From Siderastrea siderea (Eukaryota; Cnidaria; Anthozoa; Scleractinia; Rhizangiidae): a DNA stretch of 64,000 bases. The stretch lies in the NCBI GenBank assembly GCA_964030785.1, contig OZ034971.1, forward strand, positions 14,273,679 to 14,337,678, given 5' to 3'. Shown here one piece after another: positions 32,467 through 44,400 of the stretch; within the stretch, counting starts at the first letter, position 1; the number at the start of each line of letters is the position of its first letter. A model generated the notes under the pieces. The model saw nothing but the letters and a program-made list of their open reading frames with translations. It ran no database searches and was not told where the DNA came from. Both the position numbers and the translations under genes were made by a program.

Positions 32467-35400
32467 TTACAAGATTGTGCACGTGCTGCTCTCGTTTGTA
32501 TTCCCTCTCTCTGATTGGCTGTTTCTCCCTCCAGCCGCTGAGGTCTGGGTAGGAGCAGCTTGAGTATTCGCATTTGCGTCTCCAATGATGGCTCGTACGT
32601 CACTTACCTAGAAACAAGAATTTGCGAAATGTTAGACCAAACTATATCAATACAGCGATTTTTGTTGGAAAGTTTTACGCTTGATAAGATATTCAACTGA
32701 TTTACAAAACACAATAAGGAAGCAAAACCAAGCCGAATTATTTGTTTGCTTATTCAAAGAATCAGGGACAAAACTCAAGGCCCGACCCACACTAACGAGT
32801 TTTCAAAAGTCTGTTTTCATCTGCTCAAAAACGTAGCAAAATAATTTCGTCCACGCAAACGTGTTCGCATCGTTTTCACACCAAAGACGTCAGTGGCTTC
32901 AGAAGTCTCCACCTTTGAAAACGTTTTTGAAAGTCTCCATTTTCAAAAACGCTTTTGATTGCGTTTTTGATAGTTTCAGTGTGGATGATGGACACGTGTT
33001 TTCCCGCGCTCGGTGCCGCTTTCATGTTTTTTCCGGGCTCTACGATCAAACACTGTCCTGGGAAGTCATAAAAACGCCAGAGTGCGTACCTCTAACGTAG
33101 TTTTGCCGTCTTGCTGTTGTTTGTCACACATCTGGCGAAGTTGATTCATTTTGTCGTGAAGCCGTTTATTTTGCTTTTTTAACGTGGCCATCTCGGTCAT
33201 GTTTTTCACCATATCTGGATTAAGTGAAAACTACAAAGAAAAGCAGAAAACATTTGACATAACTCAGTTTTATTCTCACACAATGACAACCTCACGAGGA
33301 TCCACAATAAAAGTTAAGGGAACTTCCTGTTTTGGGTTCACCATATTACATAGAAGAAGACAACAAGCAATACCCATTCAAAACCAGAATACAACAGCTA
33401 ACAATAAGCAACACTTAGAAATCCAGAATCTACAATTCTCAGATTGTCCTAAAACAACAGTCCTTTTTAAGCAACAGGCGTATTATACTGGCAATGTGAG
33501 ATCACACCACAAAGCAAAGCTGAGCTTACAGTTTGTTTCTTGGTTTCTGCCCTCATTATTGCCTTGGTATCTTTTCCCTTTTTGGCCGCCACGTTGACTG
33601 GTTTCTTATCCACGACTTGCTTGCCCCAAAGCTGGACAATGACCGACTTCTGGACCAGGAACTTGATAAACTGTGACAGTAAAAGAGAAGGAAAAGAAAT
33701 AGAGAGAGCAATAACAGTTGGATAAACATGAAAAACTTGGGCCAGTTTTTCAAAGGAGTAATTCATTTGCCTCCTGGCCATCTGGAGCCAAAGACAACTA
33801 ACAACAATTTCAGTGTACTAACAGAGTAATTTTTAACAATTGTAGGCTGTTATTGTTAGGTGTCCACCGATAATTAGCCGGTAACTATAGCCAACACCAA
33901 CAACAACCCCTTCAATAGAAATCAAGTTCGAATCATCGACCTTTCTAACTTAAGTCCGTCGCACTAACTGCTAGGCCACTACGCCTTCAAAGATCACGTT
34001 CTAAATGCTTTTAAGTATCCGAGCTGTAATATCGTATTTTTTCATTATCGCCAGAAACGTGATGTAAACTTGCTTTGTCATCTTGAAATAGGAAGGAAAA
34101 TCACCTAAAGTGATGAAAGCTTGGAAATACAAACTTGAAAAATAAAACAACGGCTTATAAACTCAAAGCTACGTCTGACTTGGATTCCACCAGAATTCCA
34201 CCAGAACCGGACGTACTGTCACGAAATCAAATTTAACAAACTGTAATTCACTTCCATTTCTGAAATCCTGCACTTTTCCCCAAACTACTTCCTCTGTTTT
34301 GCTCTTTGGAAACTTTTGATCCATTTTGTTTACATAACAAGGTAGTTAAGGAAGCGAAGTTCTACTTTTTGGGTGGGAACTGTCGTGTGTGGCGTTATAT
34401 CTCCGCCAAAATGCAAGTTTTGTTTTTAACATCCAAGCCTCCATTTTAAATGCTATGTTTATGATTTACACCTGGAGTTTTCAATACAAAATCCCTACTT
34501 TGAATTCAACATCAAACCTAACTGTAATCATTTTAAGTTCTAAGATGCTAGAGGAAGATTCAAGATTGAAGTTTTCTCTTCAACAATAAAGTATTCGCTT
34601 CAACATTCATATGTCTGCTTCAACATTCAAGTCTTCGTTTGAACAGTAAAGTATCTTTACAACAATCAAGCCTTCGCCTCCACATTGAAGTCTTCGCTCG
34701 AACGTCAAGTATTGGATTTCAGCCTTCTCGAAGATGCGCCAAGCAACAATCAAGTTTTGAATTCAAACTTCAAGTTTTGATTTGAACTTTACGCTTGATT
34801 AATTCCGTCACATGACCCTTACCCAAGGTCAGGCATGCGCACTGGTAGCCTAACCGGCATGCTTTGCTTGTGTGTTGCTGGTTAACGGGAACATACCGGG
34901 AAACACACCATAGCTGTCATAGCAAGCACATGCAGTGTGAAGCCACAATAAGAAGTTTTCAAGATCAGAGGCAGACTCCCCGCCAAGTTGCGGAGCAGCT
35001 GCTCTCTATGGCGAACGAAGGTAAGCCTGATTTCTTTTAAAGAAGATTTGGTTTTTAACTGAGGGTTAAACAGCTGCCGAGCTTTTTTCAGACCTTGCAA
35101 TATTTTAGACGATAGCGAGTTCAGTTACCAAGCTTGCAGAAACTTATAGAAATCTTCACTTTTCATTCGTATGTTATAATATTGAGGTATAATATAAATA
35201 GAGTAGTCTCTGTGTGGAAATGTTATTTACATCAGTCTTTGCTTCGGATAAAAGTTTCGCTCACTGAGGTGTGAAAATTTGAATTTCCTGTGCGATGACT
35301 TTCGCATGATTAAAAGCATCGGGATACTGATAATTTTTAAACTCCTAGATTATTAACATTCGAGTAAACGTCCAAATTTATAAAAGCCTTCTTTTTAATT

Positions 35401-38400
35401 TCGTGCACTACAACATATTACACCAGTTTTACTACAAATGCATACAGAAAGCGGCTAAAAGTCACAATCAGAATAACCATGATCCCCTGGTCACACTTAC
35501 CAGGGTTAGTATTATTTTTGAGATTATCGCTGTATTTTTCTTTTAGGGACAAGTACTTCACAGTCTTCACAGTCAAACACTCCTGCACAAACTACAGGGT
35601 GTAGCCAGCCAGTAGTAATTAGCCAGCAGAGGGGTAATTTCAGTCCTAGCATGCAACTAAATCCGGCTGTGCTTGGTAGACTGTCCACAACTGTAACAGG
35701 AGCATAGTAGAGTATTCAATTACACAAAGGGGAAGTCTAGGGTGAGGGGATAGGGAAAGGCCCCTATAAAAAGAAAGGGAAATAGGACAACAACTCTTGG
35801 GTGACTATGACAATTTCGCAAGGAGAATGAGACTGCGTTACATTTTTCACGGGGAAGATAAAGAACCTAACCCTTTTCACGTCAAATCAACGTGGAAACC
35901 ACCAGTCCAACCATCAGCAGCCCTTGAAAGCTATTTAGAGGAAGTTAGGACGCAACCAGCAGAGGTCAAACTCACAAAGCCAAAAAACAACCTACCGCCA
36001 AAGGAACGCAAGGCGCTTAAAGCCCTAAAAAATAACAATGAAATAAATCTCAAAAAAGCGGACAAAGACACAACGACTGTGGTTCTGAGCAAACAAGATA
36101 AGATAAACGAAGGTTAAATCCAACTAGACAACAAAGACCACTACATGCCACTTGAACAGCCAGTGGTAGTGGAGACAAACGGCTTACGGTACTTTGCGAA
36201 ACGAAACGAAACGAAACGAAACGAAACGAAACGAAACGAAATGGTATTTTGCGAAATGGTATTTTGCGAAATGGTACTTTGCGAAACGGTATTTTGCGAA
36301 ATGGTACTTTGCGAAACGGTATTTTGCGAAATGGTATTTTGCGAAATGGTATTTTGCGAAATGGTATTTTGCGAAATGGTATTTTGCGAAATGGTATTTT
36401 GCGAAACGGTACTTTGCGAAATGGCACCGTTTGGGACTGCGTATCCATGGAATAAGCTCGATTGAGTTCCATCGAAATTCAGTTCGATTAATGAGTCCGA
36501 TTGACTACCCGAAACCTAAGACCTAACGTAAGACCTAAGACGGGTGTCTCGAAAACTAAGACCTAAGACCTCAAAAACTAAGCCCTCGAGAACTTTTTGC
36601 ACTCCCCAGTCAATTTTATTTTTCAAGTAGTAGTACAAGTAGTCCCTCATTTTTCTCAGGAATAGCAGAGCGAGCGAAATATGCGGATGATGATTTTCAC
36701 GCGCGTGCCCATTTCGCTCGCTCTACTATCCCTGAGGTAGCTTGCAAGCAGGCTCACTTAGTGCGTTATTCGTGCGAGTATCTTGGCGGCGGAGCCGCGG
36801 TTTGCAAGTCGGCGACTGATGCGAACCGGTGAGAAGAATGGGGCGAACTTTTCCTCGCCCATTCTTCTTGCCGGCTCGCTTCACTCGCCGACTTGCAAAT
36901 CGCAGCTGCTCGCGCGAATAGCTCGCAGGCTATCCCTGAGAAAAATGAGGGACTACTCGTAGAAATTGGCGAAAAAAAAAAAACATGCACAGCGAGTACC
37001 CCAGATGAAATTTGGTAAACTTTTTACCAAGAGAAAAAATTCACTGAAAAAAATTCCTACAAGGAAAATTTAACTTAAACAACAACAACAAAAACTCAAG
37101 AAACTTGAGAACTCCGACAAAAATTGTGGTTGGATTCGTGAGGCGCATTAAAAGCAGGACTAGTTATATTCTCTCACGAAAATATACCGAAATTGTGTTG
37201 TTGTGAGGAGATGACGCTGTTTTCCGGCCGCAGTTTTGAACTATTTTCACATAAAATTAGGAGGACTATTTGAGCCATATCTACCCATATGTGGTGCTAA
37301 AAATATATTTTGAGGTGCTTTCGCCAAGGAATTCCATCAGGCACCGGTTGGAAGACCTATAATGTCTGGTTGCGATGGTCCGACAGAGAGACTGTCACGG
37401 TTTATAGACAAACTGCTACAACCGGTAGCACTAAAGCAAGAGTCATATCTAAAGGACACGACCGACTTCATCAATTACATTAAAAAAACGAGAGTACCAG
37501 AAAACGCTATCCTTGTTTCAATGGACGTAAGGAGCTTATACACAAATGTACCTCAGGAGGAGGGGATAGAAACAGTATGTAAAGCATTTGACGCTTTCTA
37601 TCAAGAAGAAACCCCCATCCCCACAGAATATCTCAAAGAGCGCTGAAACTCATCCTTCAAGAAAACTCATTCCAGTTTAACGGAAAAAACTACCTCCAAA
37701 CACATGGAACAGCCATGGGTACTAAGATGGCAGTCGCTTTTGCCAACATTTTTATGGGAACTTTAGAATCCTAAATTCTACACCGTAGCGTTCTAAAACC
37801 ACTCTTCTGGAAAAGATATACATGTATTGATGACATCTTCTCGATCTGGAATATAAACAAAGACGAAGTCATACAATCCATTGAACAAGCAAAGAGCCAC
37901 CACCCCACCATCAAGTTTACAACACAAGCGTTTACAAAGGCGAAAGATTCGCAAACGAGTCTATACTGGACATTAAAACGCATTTCAAACCTACTGAAAC
38001 ATTTCAGTACACACATTTCTCTTACTAGTTGCCACCCACCAGGGGTAAAAAAGGGCTTCATTAAAGGCGAAGTACTTAGGCTTCTCCGGACAAACTCCTC
38101 AGAAACTACGTTCAAAACTGCAATTTTCAAATTTTAAAACACATCTCAAGGAAAAAGGATACCCCGAAACAACCCTCGCTGAGATTAAATTTGAGGAAAG
38201 AAAACTTGCCCTTCAGCAAAGGCGTAAACAAAACACGCGAATCTTGCGTCCATCAGTGCCCAATTTAAAGCATATACTTATGCAAAACTGGCATTTAATT
38301 CAGCAACAACCTTTGCTTAACAAGATATTTAACGACGGTCTCATACGAAAGGGGCAGATCCCTAAAAGACATAGTGATACTCGTTCGAGCCAAACTGTGA

Positions 38401-41400
38401 ACTGGTTATTACACGTGGATAAGAGTTGTGTACGCCTGTCACCCTATTGTTATCACTGAAACATAAAGTGAAATAAACTAAAGTGAAGGAAGGAGAAGGA
38501 GGCCATTTCGCAAAGTACCATTTCGCAAAGTACCATTTCGCAAAATACCGTTTCGCAAAGTACCATTTCGCAAAATACCGTTTCGCAAAGTACCATTTCG
38601 CAAAGTAACATTTGTGGGAAGGCATGTTTAATGAGGCATTGGATGCCCATTGTCCATGGCGAACAAAGAAAGTCGTGCATGCAAACCAGACACCGTGGAT
38701 AACAAAAGGCGTGATCAAACAGCTAAGAAACAGAGATAAACTGCTGAAAACAGCGAGGCGTTCCAATACTGAGGCAGACTGGGCATTGTACAGAACTGAG
38801 CGCAACAAGGCTGTAAATATGATTAAGAGCGCAAGGTCAAAGTATTATAAAAACTGCTTTGAACAAAAATCAGGTGATTCTCGAGCTATATGGAAAACCA
38901 TCAAGTCTCTTTCCGGTCTTAGAAACAAAGGACAAGCGAAGTGTGGTGTTGTGAACGATGATCAATCGGCAGCCGATAAATTTAACCAGCATTTTGTCTC
39001 CATTGCCGACAAATTACGATCTCTGCTGAAAAAAGTACCGATTGACTTTACTCGACTCAAGAATTTCGTTAGGTCGAGAAAGGACCCTGATGTCAAGTTT
39101 AACATCCCTCCAGTGACTAAAGCCTTTGCTCTAGATACTCTATTGAGTCTCAGCCCAAATAAGGCCACAGGTGTGGATAAAATCAGTGCTAGGATGTTGA
39201 AGATAGCTGCGCCTATTATTGTTCCTTCCTTATGTAAACTGATGAACTGCTCAATCCGGGCTGGGGTTTTCCCTCAGAGGTGGAAAACTGCCAAAGTCCG
39301 TCCACTTTTCAAATCAGGGGATCGGAGTGATGTCAATAATTATCGCCCGATATCTGTGCTTCCTGTGATATCAAAGCTGTTGGAAAGGCATGTACATAGT
39401 GCATTTTATGCATATTTACGTGACAACAATCTGCTCTACGTTGGACAATCAGGCTTCCGCGAGTATCACAGTGCAGAGACTTCTCTGATCAGTCTAATGG
39501 ATAAGTTGTTATTCAATCTCGACAACAATCGGGTCACTGGTATGGTACTAATCGATTACTGTAAGGCGTTCGATATGGTTGATCATCCCGTTCTCCTGGA
39601 GAAGTTGAGGATTTACGGTGTGTGTGGTGACACTGAGAAGTGGTTCAGATCCTACTTAAGTGAAAGACAGCAGATGGTATTGGTTGATGGTCATGCCTCA
39701 GATTGCGCAATCGTCCCCCACGGCATTCCCCAGGGGAGTATACTCGGTCCGCTCCTGTTTGTTGTATTCATTAACGATCTTCCCCTACACACGCAGTCCT
39801 GTGGTGATGTTCACCTAGAGCTTTATGCAGATGATACTACACTGACGGCATCCGCGGATATCACCAAGTGCGATGGCCTCAATCTGACTCTTACTAACGC
39901 GTTACATGAGGTGGAGCATTGGGCAAATGCAAACAAACTCCCGCTCAATGAAAAGAAGACTGAAACCCTGCTCATCACTGGCAAGCGGCTGCATGATAAG
40001 CTCGAACCCTCTAGTAGAGATCTTGGGGTGCAAACCTCGAGTGGACACTCTCTTCTACAAGAACCCTCGGCCAAAGTTCTTGGTCTAGAGATAGATAGTG
40101 AGCTTAGTTTCTCTACTCATGTTGATAGCATTTGTAAAAAACTAGCTAGTCGGATTGGCATTCTTAACAAGATCAAGATTAATCTTCCTTTAAGCCAGCG
40201 CATATTATTTTACAATTCAATAATTAGGTCAATTTTTAATTATGTAAATGCCGCATGGCTTGAACGCAGCAGTAAGGAAAATGTAATTAGACTTTTACGC
40301 TTGCAGAAAAGAGCAGCGCGAATCATTTTGGATGCGGGACCATGGTCACCATCAGTCCCTCTTTTTAATAGACTTAAGTGGTTACCTTATTATCAAGAAT
40401 GCGAAATTGCGAAATGCTCGTTAGCTTTTAAGAGAATAAATAATGAAGTTCCACAATACATATCGGAGAGATTAACTTTAAATAGCGAAAGACATTCAAG
40501 GACAACACGATATTGTAATCTTAATTTTATTTGTCCCCGTTTTAATAGAAAAACGGAAGGTGGAAGCACATTCAGCGTAACCACGACTACACTTTGGAAC
40601 TCGCTACCTATTACTATCCGGCAAAGCTCATCTGCAATGGCCCTTAGAAATAGTCTTAGGAAACGGTTTTTAGCAGGCCAGAAATTTTTGCGCCATTTTT
40701 GTCCATAATTTTATTTTTATAATTTATTTATTCCTTTAGTTTATTAGTTTATTCATTTATTTATGTTATTTATCTACTTATTAATTATTTGTTTCTTCAT
40801 TTACTTATTTTCTTGATTATTTATTTATTTATATTTTTATATTCCATCTACTCAGTATTATATTGTATATAGTTACGTGTATATATTTATGTATTTTTAA
40901 TATTTTATAGTTTTAGTACAGAGGGCCACAAGTTTATTAGTATGTATATACTATTATGTGTTTTACCCTCTTTAAATAAAGGCTTTATTATTATTATTAT
41001 TACAAAATACCATTTCGCAAAGTACCATTTCGCAAAATACCATTTCGCAAAATACCGTTTCGCAAAGTACCATTTCGCAAAATACCGTTTTGCAAAGTAC
41101 CATTTCTCAAAATACCATTTCGTTTCGTTTCGTTTCGTTTCGCAAAATACCGTAAGCCGAGACAAACCGCAAGGTTACACAACTCGTTAACGAACTCTAC
41201 CGCAAAAACCACATGGACGAAATGACTACAAAATGGCTTTGTCAAACACCAGATCCGCCTCGACTTCCAGTATTCTACACCCTGACAAAAATACATGAAC
41301 CAGTTCGAACTGGCAGACCTATTATATCAGGGTGTGAAGGTCCAACAGAGAAACTATTAGCTTTTGTTGACAAACTACTTCAGCCTATTGCACAACAACA

Positions 41401-44400
41401 GAAGTCGTCCCTAAAAGATACAACCGCCTTCATTACCTTCATTGAAAGAACTGAGATACCAGAGGAGACGTTACTTATCTCAATGGACGTCACGAGCCTT
41501 TATACAAATATACCACAAGAAGAGGGGATCCAAACCGTATGCAAAGCATACGTCTCTTTTTATCAAAGTAAAATTCCCGTCCCTACGCCACTACTAGAAC
41601 GAGCGCTAAGGCTTATCCTATAGGAAAATTCCTTCCAATTTAATAGTAAAAACTATCTACAGACAAACGGAACCGCCATGGGTACTAAGATGGCAGTTGC
41701 CTTTGCCAACATTTTCATGGCGAAAGTTGAAACAGACATCCTTAGCCAAAGCGGGATAAAACCGCTCGTCTGGAAACGTTTATAGTTGACATTTTTTCAC
41801 TCTGGAACGTTAGCAGAGATGTACAGCTGAAATATCTGAAACAGAAACTACGTTCTTGGATACTAACGTATACGTATACCGGCAAAGGCGAGAGATTCAA
41901 AAAAGCCGCAGTACTTGATGTACGCAAGCATTTCAAACCCACTGAAACATTTCAGTATACACATTTTTCCTTATGCCACACACCCGCTGTCAAAGGAGGT
42001 TTCATTAAAGGGGAGGCTTTGAGACCAGACATTATTTGACATAAGACATCAGACATTATATGACGAGATGATCAAAAACTTGAAGACAGAAATCTAACCC
42101 TATAACAAAAACGCAGGGAAACTAAAGGAATCTTGCCTTTTGTAACGCAATATCAACCACCAGTGCCCAATTTGAAACAAACAGATCATCATGAACAAAT
42201 GGCATTTGATTAAAAAGTAACCATTACTCAACGAAATATTTAAGGAACCGCCATTAATATCATGTAAGAAAGGACGGTCCTTAAAGGATATACTCGTGAG
42301 AAAAAAAGTTATAAGAACAGCTACAACACGACCGTGGGAGTCGTGCAGGCATGTCATCCTCATTTTACACATATGATGACATCTGTCTGTGGGTCATCAC
42401 TAATATTTACTAAATGACGCTTAATACAATCTAGCCTCAATACTAAACCATCTATTTGTGATGGATCTAACATGTTGTCTAAACTATACATAGTTTCTAC
42501 TAGAGCTCTGTGGAGAAATAAATAATCTTCTCGTCTTGTCGCGGTCGCCATCTTTGGAATGCTAAGTCAGCAAAGCATGCCGGGTAGGCCACCAGTGCGC
42601 ATGCCTGACCTTGGGTAGGGTCATGTGACGGAGTTAATCAAGCGTAAAGTTCAAATCAAAACTTGAAGTTTGAATTCAAAACTTGAATGTTGCTTGGCGC
42701 ATCTTCGAGAAGGCTGAAATCCGATACTTGACGTTCGAGCGAAGACTTCAATGTGGAGGCGAAGGCTTGATTGTTGTAAAGATACTTCACTGTTCAAACG
42801 AAGGCTTGAATGTTGAAGCGAATACTTGATTGTTGAAGAGAAAACTTCAATGTTGAATCTTTTTCTAGCATCTTAGAACTTAAAATGATTTCAGTTAAGT
42901 TTGATGTTGAATTCAAAGTAGGGATCCCATCCAGGGGGGAGTAACAATACTCTCAGTTGCTTCATGCTACAGAAACCGGGCAAAGCTCCAGCCGTGTGGA
43001 CATTCTTGGCTCGTGTGCAACGGAAGACCGTGGACATGTGCAAATTACAATCAACACCGCATGGATACACTTAACAAAATTTCTTACCTCGGGTGGACAC
43101 TGCTCGAAGGTAAATCTCCTCTCGTAGTTAAATTCAGGATTCCTTGTCCCAGATATCGCTTCTGTCTTAATATCGGCTTCAAGGTACATGGAGTATTTAC
43201 AGTACACGTCCTGAGAAAATGAAAAGAGAAGAAACAGTTTTATCCTGCAAAATTATAATGCAATTATAGACCAACACTAAGGATGGTACCCCTGTTAGCT
43301 CGATACCATACCAAGCACGATAACAGGTAAATATCGTGACAGCAATAATGATACCAATACTATGTCGACTGGGGATGAGTCAGGGATTTTGAGGCGCTAC
43401 GAAATATATAGAGGATATTACATGGTGGTGCGAACATAGGAAGTTTATTTTCGAGTGGTGAAAACAATATTTTACGAATGAGTGCAGCGAGTAAAATATT
43501 GTTATCAACACGAGAAAATAAAATTCATATCTTCAAGCCACCGTGTAATTTTCTTTTTATTATATGGATAAACCCAAACAAACTAAAATCAAATTAGCAT
43601 GACTCACTCGCCAGTTAATCGTCACCTGCTCACGTTAACTGTTCTTGGTGATGTCTCGTCTCTCTTGAATGGTATCCAGATATTCTCTGAAGACTGTAAC
43701 CTCGTATTCTGTTTTCTGTGCGGTATTGTCAGTTTAATTTTCTTAAGAAAACTTAACTAAATCGTCATCTGAAATGTCAGCAAACTGTCGAGAAGCCGCC
43801 ATTGCGAAGAACAGACAAGAAGAGACAAAACGACAAACGGCGCGAACCAAAGTGCGCGCACACATCCGGGACCTTTGATACATAACGCTCTCCATATTTC
43901 ACGGAGTGAAAATATGGAAACTACGAGTGTTTTAGTTTCCGGTAAAACACTGATGTCCATATAATAAACTGCATTAATGGTCCATTTTACAGTTATTTGC
44001 TTAGTGACCAGAAACTTGTTATATACATGATCAGAAACGCAGGGCAACAAATTGCTTTGCATTTAAAACGCACTGATATTTGTAACAAAATAAGGTCAAC
44101 CCCAGCCTCGCTTTCACTCAAGGGCCAGGTCTTTAAGCGCTATCACACCCGAAGCTTATCATGCAAAAGAGTGATAAACTTCTGATTATACATAAAAGAT
44201 CAATGTTATTTGAAACAGTAGTCTTAACAATTGAAAAAAGTTAGCTGGGCTTACCTTGTATCGCTTAGGAATTCCCTTTGCGCTCTGCACGCGGACCACA
44301 AAATCCAGTTTCTTTCCTTCCTGCAGTAACGAACGATTAAAGAAATGATTAACGTACACACACAATTGTAATCCTAATTCCTACACCAGCAATACTGTAA

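Larger units (their letters stand above)
36181..41158. mobile_element. Insert with satellite-built inverted ends and 9-bp TSD
   Basis: Starts GGCTTACGGTACTTTGCGAA and ends with the inverse of GGCTTACGGTATTTTGCGAA. Both ends continue into (CGAAA)n and then a 15-bp satellite, ACTTTGCGAAATGGT. Flanked by GAGACAAAC twice. Without the later LINE (38608-41002) it is about 2.6 kb. It holds ~900 bases of unknown sequence (36430-37320) and a PLE RT fragment (37322-38440), but no transposase. A 9-bp duplication fits Mutator-like transposons; that class is inference. Confidence 0.8.
35790..42350 (+). pseudogene. Penelope-like reverse transcriptase, split by insertion
   Basis: The N-terminal part 35790-36180 reads [20 protein letters not shown] ... 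[17 protein letters not shown] ... [16 protein letters not shown]. The C-terminal part 41168-42350 reads [66 protein letters not shown] and [19 protein letters not shown]. These are PLE RT motifs. The two parts are separated by the 36181-41158 insert, bounded by a 9-base duplication. Stops (e.g. 36115, 41621) and frameshifts show it is dead. No GIY-YIG domain follows. Confidence 0.82.
34491..42925. mobile_element. Outer element with ~370-bp inverted terminal repeats
   Basis: 34491-34868 (ATCCCTACTTTGAATTCAAC ... GGCATGCTTTGCT) is matched in reverse by 42570-42925. The arms contain internal repeats of CAACAATCAAG/TCTTCG. It lies wholly in kinesin intron 24. Just inside the left arm is a plus-strand spliced ORF, and just inside the right arm a minus-strand ORF, both pointing inward; a PLE RT fills the middle. 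It may be a DNA transposon invaded by a PLE, or a PLE with inverted long terminal repeats. Confidence 0.7.

Noticed and set aside
36145..36526. Several overlapping ORFs of repeated YFAKW, CEMVF and RNGIL on the plus strand, and matching ones on the minus strand here, at 38362-38808 and at 40905-41296
   Set aside because: They are all translations of the 15-bp satellite, whose length keeps every frame open.
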